Shown here piece after piece: positions 7,762-13,446 of a stretch of DNA of 13,446 nt (position 1 is its first letter; the number at the start of each line of letters is the position of its first letter). The position numbers were made by a program, and so were the translations under genes. Below the pieces are notes generated by a model. That model did not search any database and had not been told where the DNA came from. It saw nothing but the letters and a program-made list of their open reading frames with translations. The DNA is from Chloroflexota bacterium (GTDB taxonomy: Bacteria; Chloroflexota; Limnocylindria; Limnocylindrales; CSP1-4): assembly GCA_017881985.1 (NCBI GenBank), contig JADGQH010000060.1:1-13446 (forward strand). The letters run 5' to 3'.

Positions 7762-8985
7762 CTAGTTCGTGGTCCCGGTGGGGGTGGACGTCGGCTGCGG
7801 TGCGGGCCCGCCCGGCCCCCACGGCAGCCCCCGGCCGCCGCGCATGCCGGGCGCCATGCCCGGTCCGAAGCCCGAGCCTGCGGCGAAGGCCCGGACGACG
7901 GTCGCGGAGAACGTCCCGTCCGTGTTCCGGGTGCCCTCGGCGATCACGATCGCGCCGACGGCGACGTTCGAGAGCGTGGGGGCCGTCGTGCCGGCCACCA
8001 GGTAGGTCGTGGACGAGTCGACGTCGATCTTCAGCGACGACCCATCACGCGTCGTCACGGTGATCGACGTCCCGGTCTTCGCGGTGACGGTGCCGCCCGC
8101 CTGCGCTGCCCGGATCGTGACGAGCGTGGCGGTGAAGGTGCCATCGGTCGCGGTCGTGCCCTCGGCGTCGACCGCCGCGCCGACCGTGAGGGCGGTCTTC
8201 GTCGACGCGGCCGCCTTCGATGCGGCCCCCGCGAGCTGGTAGGTCGTGGACCCGGTCAGTTGGACGACCTTGTCGGTGCCATCCCGCTGGGTGAGCGTGA
8301 CGCTCGAGTCACCCACCGACTTGACGGTGCCGTCGGCGTGCGGGAGCACGACCTGGATCGCGGTGATCTTGAAGGTGCCGTCAGTCTGTCGCGACTGGTT
8401 GAAGGCGATCGAATCGCCGACCTTGAGCGTCGAGAGGTCGACGGTCTGGCCGCTCTTCGTGACGGTGGCGCCTGCGGCGTCGATCGTCCGGGTCCATCCG
8501 TCCGCCGTCGTGAGGCCGAGCTTGGTCCCGTCGATTGCCGTGACGGAGATGGATCCGAACGCCCCGTTGCCGCCCATGCGGCCGCCGCGACCCATCCCGC
8601 CCGGTCCGAACCCGCCGGGACTCATCCCGCCCGGTCCGAACTCTGTCCCGTCGCGGTCGCCCATCATCCCGGTGACGTTTGGCGCGGCCGCAGCGCCGCC
8701 GTTCGGCGGGTTCCAGGTGCCGGTGTCCGCCCCGAGCAGGACGCCGCGGGCATTGGCGGAAGCGGGCGCGGCGACGGACGGCGTGCCGGTCGAGGCGACG
8801 CCGACCGCGATCGCGGCCAGGCCGATCGCGCCGGCGACGATGGCGCCTGCGATCAGCGAACGCGACCGCCGGGCGGGCGGCGCGACGGGCTGGACCGCAG
8901 CCACGTACGCGGGCGGGCCGGCCGGCTGTTCGGCCGGCGGGCCGTCGGGTAGCCCGTCGGGCTGCTCCGTGGGAGCGAAGTCCAT
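7762..8985 (-). CDS. Membrane-anchored protein with three DUF5666-like repeats
   Basis: A 407-residue protein of unknown function. Residues 1-38 are Pro/Ala-rich and cytoplasmic. RRSR (39-42) precedes one membrane segment (about 44-64), which predicts a type II anchor with the rest outside. Residues 116-139 form a Gly/Phe/Met-rich stretch (FGPGGM twice). Then come three beta-rich repeats of DUF5666 character at about 144-202, 206-283 and 285-360. Each follows the pattern G-T-V-x-x-V, T-x-x-D-G, S-T-T-Y, L-x-V-G-A-x-V-x-A-E-G and TDGTF-x-A. A Gly/Pro tail ends the protein. The start is ATG 8985, preceded by AGGAG at 8995-8999; the frame is open upstream to 9405 but that part overlaps the divergent GtrA region and is not conserved-looking. 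It is divergent from the GtrA gene. Extracellular binding or adhesion is a guess; no catalytic motif is seen. Confidence 0.85.
   Translation of the reverse strand: MDFAPTEQPDGLPDGPPAEQPAGPPAYVAAVQPVAPPARRSRSLIAGAIVAGAIGLAAIAVGVASTGTPSVAAPASANARGVLLGADTGTWNPPNGGAAAAPNVTGMMGDRDGTEFGPGGMSPGGFGPGGMGRGGRMGGNGAFGSISVTAIDGTKLGLTTADGWTRTIDAAGATVTKSGQTVDLSTLKVGDSIAFNQSRQTDGTFKITAIQVVLPHADGTVKSVGDSSVTLTQRDGTDKVVQLTGSTTYQLAGAASKAAASTKTALTVGAAVDAEGTTATDGTFTATLVTIRAAQAGGTVTAKTGTSITVTTRDGSSLKIDVDSSTTYLVAGTTAPTLSNVAVGAIVIAEGTRNTDGTFSATVVRAFAAGSGFGPGMAPGMRGGRGLPWGPGGPAPQPTSTPTGTTN
8593..8640 (-). repeat. 18-base exact direct repeat within the DUF5666 gene
   Basis: The same 18 bases occur at 8593-8610 and 8623-8640, a 30-base period, and encode two FGPGGM units on the reverse strand. 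The run of similar Gly-rich codons around it suggests growth by slippage. Confidence 0.8.
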
Positions 8986-8994
8986 CTCGAAGTT

Positions 8995-8999
8995 CTCCT
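8995..8999 (-). promoter_or_regulatory. Ribosome binding site deciding the DUF5666 start
   Basis: AGGAG on the reverse strand lies nine bases before ATG 8985 and is the only good Shine-Dalgarno site in the long open frame, so it fixes the start there rather than at the upstream ATGs. Confidence 0.7.
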
Positions 9000-9063
9000 G
9001 GGATCGTGGTTGGGTGGTCTGATCCTGGTTGCTCGCCGGAGGACGCGCATCGGCGCGTGGGCC

Positions 9064-9096
9064 ATGTATCGCAGGCGAACCTGAACGAGTCATGAA
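9064..9096 (-). promoter_or_regulatory. Candidate promoter with 11-base-spaced TTCA repeats, DUF5666 gene
   Basis: The reverse strand reads TTCATGACTCG (9096-9086), then TTCAGGTTCGC (9085-9075), four bases, then the -10-like GATACAT (9070-9064). Two direct repeats 11 bases apart, abutting a -10 with no proper -35, is the layout known for promoters activated by OmpR/PhoB-family response regulators. The regulator is not in the window, and the repeat match outside TTCA is weak. Confidence 0.4.
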
Positions 9097-9099
9097 AGC

Positions 9100-9127
9100 G
9101 GCGCCATTCACCGATGGAATGGGCGCC
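9100..9127. promoter_or_regulatory. Bulged inverted repeat, possible operator
   Basis: GGCGCCATTC (9100-9109) and GAATGGGCGCC (9117-9127) are inverted copies around a 7-base spacer, perfect except for one extra G in the right arm. It sits directly upstream of the TTCA repeats in the divergent gap. It could bind a dimeric regulator of the DUF5666 gene, the GtrA gene, or both. Confidence 0.4.
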
Positions 9128-9147
9128 ATCCCGCGATTGTCCCGGGT

Positions 9148-9159
9148 GCCGGGCCCGGC
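9148..9159. repeat. 12-base perfect palindrome in the divergent gap
   Basis: GCCGGGCCCGGC is fully self-complementary. It lies between the bulged inverted repeat and the 20-base element. In DNA this rich in G and C such a palindrome can arise by chance, so function is doubtful. Confidence 0.3.
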
Positions 9160-9221
9160 CTGCGAGGTTGCGTGCTGAACGATGATGCGCGCTCGCGGCG
9201 CAGGGCGCCGGCCGAAGCCCG

Positions 9222-9241
9222 GCGTAACCGAATCGAAAGGC
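9222..9241 (+). promoter_or_regulatory. Shared 20-base upstream element, copy 1 (GtrA gene)
   Basis: GCGTAACCGAATCGAAAGGC ends 21 bases before ATG 9263. A copy differing at one base lies at 13361-13380 on the other strand, also 21 bases before an ATG. The one difference is the centre of the symmetric heptamer CGA-W-TCG (9229-9235). It could be a regulator site or part of a promoter for an alternative sigma factor (GTAACC resembles an ECF -35). I see no matching -10 downstream in either copy. Confidence 0.55.
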
Positions 9242-9262
9242 ACCGGCCCGCAGGCTCCGGGC

Positions 9263-9814
9263 ATGAACGCCGTTACCTCGCCCGCCGCGGCCCACCGGCG
9301 CCAACGTTGGGCCATCGGTCGATCCCGTGCCCCCGGCAGCTCCCGGCGGCGTGGGCGCGACCTGCGCCGGGTCGGCACGTTCGCCACGATCGGTGTCGTC
9401 AGCACGCTCGCCTACGTGGCGCTCTACTCGTTCCTGCGCCCGTTCATGGACGCGGCGGCTGCAAACGCGGTCGCGCTCGTGGCGACGGCAATCGGCAACA
9501 CGGCCGCGAACCGGCGCTTCACGTTCGCGGTCCGCGGCCGCGCCGGCATGGCGCGCGACCAGGTTGCGGGCCTCGTCGCCCTCGGCGCGGCGCTCGTGCT
9601 GACCTCGGCGTCGATCGCAGCCCTGGGCTTCGTCGCGCCGAGCGCTTCGCACGCCATCGAGGTCGTGATCCTCGTGGCCGCCAACGCGGCGGCCACGGTC
9701 GTCCGCTTCCTCGTGCTCCGGCTCGCTCTCGACCGGAGTCGTCCTCGCGGTCCGCGGACCGCCCAACCCGGCCACCTCACGCCCGACGGGCTGCTCGAAA
9801 GGACTGTTCGATGA
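9263..9814 (+). CDS. GtrA-family membrane protein (polyprenyl-linked sugar flippase-like)
   Basis: GtrA-family proteins are small four-helix membrane proteins thought to move or hand over polyprenyl-phosphate-linked sugars for cell-surface glycosylation. This 183-residue protein has four hydrophobic segments at about 37-58, 64-82, 99-124 and 130-156. It carries the family hallmark NTAANRRFTF (79-88) after the second segment. The N-terminal 36 residues are Arg-rich and cytoplasmic. ATG 9263 is preferred over the in-frame ATG 9182 because the 20-base upstream element would otherwise fall inside the gene and the extension is low-quality Arg/Gly sequence. The ribosome site is weak (AGG, eight bases before). 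Its stop TGA overlaps the ATG of the GT39 gene as ATGA, a sign of translational coupling and of joint work on lipid-linked sugar. Confidence 0.88.
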   Translation: MNAVTSPAAAHRRQRWAIGRSRAPGSSRRRGRDLRRVGTFATIGVVSTLAYVALYSFLRPFMDAAAANAVALVATAIGNTAANRRFTFAVRGRAGMARDQVAGLVALGAALVLTSASIAALGFVAPSASHAIEVVILVAANAAATVVRFLVLRLALDRSRPRGPRTAQPGHLTPDGLLERTVR

Positions 9815-11847
9815 CCGCGATCCCGCGCACCGCCTCCACCTGGCGTCCGCGACCCCTCGCCGGGCTCCGCGCGATCGCGCGGGGTCGGACCGACGAGCCG
9901 GCCTGGGTCCGCGCGGCATTCGTCGGCGTCATCGCGCTCGCCGCGCTCCTCTATGTCTGGGACCTCGCGATCAGCGCCTACGCGAACACCTACTATTCGG
10001 CGGCTGCGCTTGCAGCCGGGCAGAGCTGGTCGGCGTTCTTCTTCGGCTCGTTCGACGCGGCCAACTTCATCACGGTCGACAAGCCGCCCGCGGCGATCTG
10101 GCTGATGGGCCTCTCGGTGCGGTTGTTCGGCCTGAGCTCGTGGAGCGTTCTCCTGCCCGAGGCGCTCGCCGGTGTCGCCACGGTCGGGATCCTCTTCGCT
10201 GCGGTCCGCCGGTCGTTCGGTCCGGTGGCCGCGGTCATCGCCGGCCTCGTCATGGCGCTCACCCCAGCTGCGGTCCTGATCTTCCGCTACAACAATCCCG
10301 ATGCCCTCCTGACGCTCCTCCTCGTCGCTGGTGCGTGGGCGCTGCTCCGCGCGATCGAGCACGGACGGCTGCGCTGGGTCGCCCTCGCCGCGACGCTTGT
10401 CGGCTTCGCGTTCCTCACCAAGTACCTCCAGGCGTACCTCGTGCTGCCCGGCTTCGCGCTCGTCTACCTGGTGGCCGCGAACACGACGCTCCGGCGCCGA
10501 TTGGTGGGCCTCGTCGTCGCGGCACTCACCGTCCTGGTGGCGAGCGGCTGGTGGGTGGCGATCGTCGCGCTGATCCCGGCGGCCAGCCGGCCGTTCATCG
10601 GTGGCAGCACGACCGGTTCGGTGCTCGACCTGATCTTCGGCTATGACGGGCTCGGCCGGATCTTCGGCGCCGCGGCCGGCGGGAGCGGCAACAGCACCCC
10701 CTTCGGCGGGACCGCCGGTATCCTGCGGCTCTTCAACGACGCGTGGTTCGGCGAGATCGCCTGGTTCCTCCCGCCCGCCCTTGCCGCCCTTGGCCTGGGG
10801 CTCTGGCTGCGCCGTCGCGCCGGCCGCACCGACCGGGCGCTCGCCGGCTACATCCTGTGGGGCAGCTGGCTCGTCTCGACCGGGCTTGTCTTCAGCTTCA
10901 TGTCCGGCACGGTCCATTCCTACTACGCCGTTGCGCTGGCGCCGGCCATCGCCGCGCTCGTCGGTGCCGGTGTCGTGGAGCTGTGGAGGCTTCGGAGCCG
11001 CCACTGGCTCGGCGGCGCGGCACTCGCGGCTGGATTCGTCGGCATCGCGGTGTTCGGGTGGCACCTCCTGTCGCGGACACCCGACTTCGCGCCCGGCATC
11101 GGGCCGGCCGCCGTCGCGCTGGCCCTCGTGGCCGCCGTCGCGCTGCTCCTCGGGTCGGTGCCGCGCCTTCGCGCTTCGGCCGGACGGCTTGCGGGGGCGG
11201 CCGTCGCGCTCGGTCTGTGCGCCGCGTTGCTGGCGCCCGCGGCCTACGCGGTCACGACCATGCAGACCGCATACAACAGCGGCGACCCGCATCCGGGTCC
11301 CGGCGCGACAAGCTCGGGCTTCGGTGGCGGCGCAGGACCGGGTGGGTTCGGTGCGGACGGCACGCGGCCCACGTTCGCCGGCACGCCGCCGACCGGGAGC
11401 CCGCCGAATGTCGCATCGGGGACCGCGCCATCGGGCACGCCGCCGCTCGGACTGTCCGGATCTCGCTCCGGCGGGCCGGGCATGGGGAACGCCGCGGCTG
11501 ACTCCGCCCTCGTGACCTATCTGGCGGCAAACCAGGGTTCCGCAACCTGGATCGTCGCGGCCACCTCGGCCGGGGAAGCCGGGCCGATCGAGCTCGCAAC
11601 GGGCCTCCCGGTGATGGCCATGGGCGGGTTCACCGGCTCCGATCCCACACCCAGGCTCGACCAGCTCAAGGCCTTCGTTGCGTCGGGGCAGCTTCGCTTC
11701 GTGCTCGCCGGCGGCGGGAACGGGGGAGGCGGCGGATCGGACGCCACGGCGTCGGCCCGGACCGCCTGGGTCACGAGCGCCTGCACGCTCGTCGACTACG
11801 GCGGGTCCGGCACCAGCACCCTCTACGACTGTGCCGGAGCGTCCTGA
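9811..11847 (+). CDS. GT39-type membrane glycosyltransferase, YkcB-like
   Basis: An integral-membrane GT-C enzyme that likely transfers a sugar from a polyprenyl-phosphate donor to an acceptor outside the membrane. It has 678 residues: about a dozen membrane segments from 32 to about 485, then a Gly/Pro/Ser/Thr-rich extracellular linker (about 490-560), then a soluble C-terminal domain (564-678) resembling the YkcA/YkcB-type C-terminal domain. VDKPP (89-93) carries an Asp typical of GT39 loops and FRYNNPD (158-164) is a conserved motif of this YkcB-like group. ATG 9811 is fixed by GAAAGGA at 9797-9803 (spacing seven) and by the ATGA overlap with the GtrA stop; the frame is open upstream to 9172 but overlaps GtrA. 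The GtrA protein probably helps supply its donor. Sugar and acceptor are unknown. Confidence 0.92.
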   Translation: MTAIPRTASTWRPRPLAGLRAIARGRTDEPAWVRAAFVGVIALAALLYVWDLAISAYANTYYSAAALAAGQSWSAFFFGSFDAANFITVDKPPAAIWLMGLSVRLFGLSSWSVLLPEALAGVATVGILFAAVRRSFGPVAAVIAGLVMALTPAAVLIFRYNNPDALLTLLLVAGAWALLRAIEHGRLRWVALAATLVGFAFLTKYLQAYLVLPGFALVYLVAANTTLRRRLVGLVVAALTVLVASGWWVAIVALIPAASRPFIGGSTTGSVLDLIFGYDGLGRIFGAAAGGSGNSTPFGGTAGILRLFNDAWFGEIAWFLPPALAALGLGLWLRRRAGRTDRALAGYILWGSWLVSTGLVFSFMSGTVHSYYAVALAPAIAALVGAGVVELWRLRSRHWLGGAALAAGFVGIAVFGWHLLSRTPDFAPGIGPAAVALALVAAVALLLGSVPRLRASAGRLAGAAVALGLCAALLAPAAYAVTTMQTAYNSGDPHPGPGATSSGFGGGAGPGGFGADGTRPTFAGTPPTGSPPNVASGTAPSGTPPLGLSGSRSGGPGMGNAAADSALVTYLAANQGSATWIVAATSAGEAGPIELATGLPVMAMGGFTGSDPTPRLDQLKAFVASGQLRFVLAGGGNGGGGGSDATASARTAWVTSACTLVDYGGSGTSTLYDCAGAS

Positions 11848-11863
11848 TCGGGCCGCGCGCCCG
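11848..11863 (+). terminator. Weak stem-loop after the GT39 gene
   Basis: CGGGC (11849-11853) and GCCCG (11859-11863) can pair around a 5-base loop, with a T-G pair just outside, immediately past the stop. There is no T-run. It may help end the GtrA-GT39 transcript, but the stem is short. Confidence 0.2.
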
Positions 11864-11916
11864 GCGCCGATGATTCGAGGCACCCGCCGCGAGCCGTCCC
11901 GACCCCAACTGGGCAC

Positions 11917-11949
11917 TTGACGCGCGGCGTCCGGGTGGCACAGTACCCT
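11917..11949 (+). promoter_or_regulatory. Possible promoter of the lipoprotein gene
   Basis: TTGACG (11917-11922) is a near-consensus -35. TACCCT (11944-11949) fits the TANNNT form of -10 elements in high-GC bacteria. The 21-base spacing is longer than the usual 16-19, so one half may be fortuitous. It would place the start of transcription about 40 bases before the ATG. Confidence 0.35.
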
Positions 11950-11981
11950 CGGGCCGGCACCACTCCCGCTGCACCGGCCGC

Positions 11982-11987
11982 GAGGAG
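11982..11987 (+). promoter_or_regulatory. Ribosome binding site deciding the lipoprotein start
   Basis: GAGGAG lies seven bases before ATG 11995. It fixes the start there and rejects the longer in-frame extension back to 11917, which would place residues before the signal peptide. Confidence 0.8.
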
Positions 11988-11994
11988 ACGTGAG

Positions 11995-12894
11995 ATGCAC
12001 CTGCCGAACCCCCGTCGCGCCGGATCGCTGCTCGCCGCCGCGGTCCTCGTTGCCAGCCTCTTGACCGCGTGCAACGCCGCGGCCACGCCCAGCCCGACCC
12101 CGCCACCCGACCCGTCGGCGCTGCTCACGCAGGGTCTCGCCGCGACCTCGAAGCTGTCGGGCCCGATCGACCTCACGCTCACCCTCGATGGGAAGCTCGC
12201 CCAATCGGGTGGCGCAACGATCGACGTGTCCGGATCGAACCTCACCGCCACGATCGACGCCGCCGGGAAGCAGGGCGAGGTCACGCTCGACCTCAAGGGC
12301 GTGCAGGGTGCCACCGACATCAAAGCAGACGTCCGGGTGACCGGCGGGACGGCCTACGCGCAGGTCAGCCCGATCGGCGCGACCTGGTACTCGCTGCCCC
12401 TGTCGGCAGCGGAGGGGCTCGTGCCCTCGGCTGCGCCCGTGCCCTCAGCCATCCCGTCCTTCGACCCCTCGACGATGCTCGCGCCGCTCCTGAAGGACCC
12501 AGGCGTGAAGATCACGTCGGGTGGAGTCCAGCAGCTTGATGGGCGCGACCAGGACGTGGTGACGGTGACCGTGGCCGGGGCGAGCGTTTCAGCGTGGCTC
12601 AAGCAGGCCGAATCGATGGCCGGCACCAGCAGCGTGCCCCTCCCCTCGCTGCCCCCGACGATGCCCGACATCCCGGTCACCTTCTGGCTCGACCACGCGT
12701 CCGGTCAGCTCTCCAAGGTGAGCACGACGATCGCCGACGGTGCGAGCACCCTGACGGTGGCGCTCACGATCAAGGCCCATGGCGGAAGCGTCTCGATCCA
12801 GGCCCCGCCGGCTGACCAGACGCAGGATGCCTCGCAGCTCCTGCAGATGCTCATGGGGGCGGGCGGGAACCCCTTCGCGTCGCCGGCCCCGTGA
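11995..12894 (+). CDS. Secreted lipoprotein, LppX/LprG-like beta-rich fold
   Basis: A 299-residue lipoprotein. The signal peptide has RR (7-8), a hydrophobic core (about 11-23) and the lipobox LTAC with Cys26 as the lipid-modified residue. A Pro/Thr/Ser linker (about 28-40) follows. The mature part is mostly predicted strands with alternating Thr/Val/Asp patterns: LTLTLDGKL, LTATIDAAGK, GTAYAQVSPIGATWYSLPL (about 116-135) and FWLDHASGQLSKVSTTI (about 231-247). The pattern recalls LppX/LprG/LolA-like lipid-binding lipoproteins, some of which carry glycolipids to the cell surface; the match is by pattern only. It lies 147 bases after the GT39 gene on the same strand with its own promoter-like sequence, so it may be separately expressed yet functionally linked to surface glycoconjugates. 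An Ala/Pro-rich loop (about 143-156) and a short Pro tail are low complexity. Confidence 0.82.
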   Translation: MHLPNPRRAGSLLAAAVLVASLLTACNAAATPSPTPPPDPSALLTQGLAATSKLSGPIDLTLTLDGKLAQSGGATIDVSGSNLTATIDAAGKQGEVTLDLKGVQGATDIKADVRVTGGTAYAQVSPIGATWYSLPLSAAEGLVPSAAPVPSAIPSFDPSTMLAPLLKDPGVKITSGGVQQLDGRDQDVVTVTVAGASVSAWLKQAESMAGTSSVPLPSLPPTMPDIPVTFWLDHASGQLSKVSTTIADGASTLTVALTIKAHGGSVSIQAPPADQTQDASQLLQMLMGAGGNPFASPAP

Positions 12895-12899
12895 CCAGC

Positions 12900-12944
12900 G
12901 CGTCCCGGGCTCACCCGGGCGTGGGCGGGCCACGATAGGGACGC
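12900..12944. terminator. Stem-loops between convergent genes
   Basis: CCCGGG (12904-12909) and CCCGGG (12914-12919) form a 6-base stem with loop CTCA. Alternatively GCGTCCC (12900-12906) pairs with GGGACGC (12938-12944) as an outer 7-base stem. The region separates the stops of the lipoprotein gene and the reverse-strand small protein gene, so it could terminate both. No T-run is present. Confidence 0.4.
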
Positions 12945-12970
12945 CGCGGGGTTCTCGGTAGAGGCAGGCT

Positions 12971-13339
12971 TCAGGAGCCGCCCGTCGTCACCTGGCCGCC
13001 GCCCGCGGGAGCGGCCGTGATGGTCGTCACCGACGATGCGCCCGTCGACGCGCCCGACGAGGTTCCCGCTGGCGAGGGTGCGGCCGTTGCCGCCGACGTC
13101 GGTGCCGCCGAGACTGCGGCGTTGGCGGCGGCAGATGCTCCGGCGGTCGTGGTCACGGATCCTGCGGCCGCCAGGGGAGCGGCGTTGGTCGCGGCATGGC
13201 CCGCGTACGTGGCCGCGGCGAGACCGCCGAATCCCGCGACCGCGGCCATGCTGGCGGCGGCGGCGCCCGTCGTGATGTTCCGGAGGCGGCGGAGCGCGCG
13301 GTCGCGCTGGGTGGTCGTGAATGGGTGCTTCGTGTCCAT
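12971..13339 (-). CDS. Small membrane-anchored Ala/Ser/Thr-rich protein, function unknown
   Basis: A 122-residue protein I cannot assign to a family. Residues 1-21 are charged and probably cytoplasmic (FTTTQRDRALRRLRN at 7-21). One hydrophobic segment follows (about 22-46, with AAVAGFGGLAAATYAGH). The remaining 75 residues are almost only Ala, Ser, Thr, Gly, Pro and Val, as in an extended, possibly glycosylated extracellular tail. The positive N-terminus predicts a tail-outside topology, either anchored or released by cleavage. ATG 13339 is the only sensible start; no Shine-Dalgarno site is visible. The 20-base element shared with the GtrA gene lies 21 bases upstream. It converges with the lipoprotein gene. 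Because the tail is low complexity, coding is supported mainly by the distinctive N-terminal 48 residues and the upstream element. Confidence 0.72.
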   Translation of the reverse strand: MDTKHPFTTTQRDRALRRLRNITTGAAAASMAAVAGFGGLAAATYAGHAATNAAPLAAAGSVTTTAGASAAANAAVSAAPTSAATAAPSPAGTSSGASTGASSVTTITAAPAGGGQVTTGGS

Positions 13340-13360
13340 GCGCCGAGTCTCGGGGACACG

Positions 13361-13380
13361 GCCTTTCGAATCGGTTACGC
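13361..13380 (-). promoter_or_regulatory. Shared 20-base upstream element, copy 2 (small Ala/Ser/Thr-rich protein)
   Basis: On the reverse strand this reads GCGTAACCGATTCGAAAGGC, 19 of 20 identical to the copy at 9222-9241, with the same orientation to its gene and the same 21-base gap to the ATG (13339). Its TAA also serves as the apparent stop of a reverse-strand reading frame entering from the right edge. Confidence 0.55.
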
Positions 13381-13446
13381 GTCGACCAGCGGCGAGTCGT
13401 CGGCGAATGACGCCGGCGCTGATGGTGCGGCCGACTCACCGCCGCC
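13375..13446 (-). CDS. Possible C-terminal end of an upstream gene, cut by window edge
   Basis: Read on the reverse strand from the last base, an open frame encodes 23 residues ending in SFADDSPLVDA and stops at TAA (13377-13375), 35 bases before the next ATG. Most third positions are G or C, as expected for coding sequence here. The fragment is too short to identify, and it could be non-coding; if real, it may share a transcript with the small Ala/Ser/Thr-rich gene. Confidence 0.35.
   Translation of the reverse strand, partial: GGGESAAPSAPASFADDSPLVDA

Noticed and set aside
9182..9262. Upstream start (ATG 9182) for the GtrA gene
   Set aside because: No ribosome site, no family-like sequence, and it would swallow the 20-base shared element; not fully excluded.
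8986..9405. N-terminal extension of the DUF5666 frame
   Set aside because: Runs through the divergent promoter gap and into the GtrA gene; the ribosome site at 8995-8999 supports ATG 8985.
9424..12204. 926-residue reverse open frame opposite GtrA, GT39 and lipoprotein
   Set aside because: Arg/Glu/Gly-rich antisense shadow crossing three well-supported genes; no recognisable fold or motif.
12705..13439. 244-residue reverse frame overlapping the small Ala/Ser/Thr-rich gene
   Set aside because: His/Arg/Gly-rich shadow that also runs under the lipoprotein gene; the alternative frame gives a clean anchor and tail.
1..13446. CRISPR arrays, insertion sequences, tRNA or rRNA genes
   Set aside because: No regularly spaced repeats, terminal inverted repeats with transposase, or recognisable RNA gene signatures were seen on either strand.

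Overview
The window is GC-rich, tightly packed bacterial DNA. Start codons are a mix of ATG and GTG, and Shine-Dalgarno sites are patchy. Protein content (a DUF5666-type repeat protein, a YkcB-like GT39 enzyme, an archaeal-type nicotinate phosphoribosyltransferase, an ensAPN-type aminopeptidase) and base composition best fit a Chloroflexota lineage of the uncultured soil or freshwater kind. A high-GC actinobacterium cannot be excluded. This assignment is inference; there is no rRNA in the window. I see no mobile element, CRISPR array, tRNA or rRNA.

Left part (1-4445). A forward run holds the 3' part of a nicotinate phosphoribosyltransferase gene, an M1 aminopeptidase N and a small TPR protein, with gaps of 11 and 7 bases, so probably one operon. 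It meets a reverse-strand NUDIX (ADP-ribose pyrophosphatase-like) gene head-on. The two stop codons abut inside a single TGATCA.

Middle part (4446-7761). On the reverse strand lie a MalK/UgpC/MsmX-type sugar-ABC ATPase without permease or binding-protein genes beside it, and a DEAD-box RNA helicase with a DbpA-like RNA-binding C-terminus. Stem-loops follow the ATPase gene and precede the helicase gene, so these look like separate units.

Right part (7762-13446) is a cell-envelope region. A membrane-anchored DUF5666 repeat protein (reverse) is divergent from a GtrA-family flippase-like protein and a YkcB-like GT39 glycosyltransferase whose start overlaps the GtrA stop (ATGA). A beta-rich lipoprotein with its own promoter-like upstream region follows. 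A small Ala/Ser/Thr-rich membrane-anchored protein (reverse) and perhaps the tail of another reverse gene end the window.

The most interesting signal is a 20-base element present twice, 19/20 identical. It lies exactly 21 bases upstream of the ATG of both the GtrA gene and the small Ala/Ser/Thr-rich protein, in the same orientation relative to each gene. The single difference falls at the centre of a CGA-W-TCG symmetric core. This suggests the GtrA/GT39 unit and the small surface protein are co-regulated by one factor. The DUF5666 upstream region holds a second, different set of operator-like repeats: 11-base-spaced TTCA repeats next to a -10-like GATACAT, and a bulged inverted repeat.
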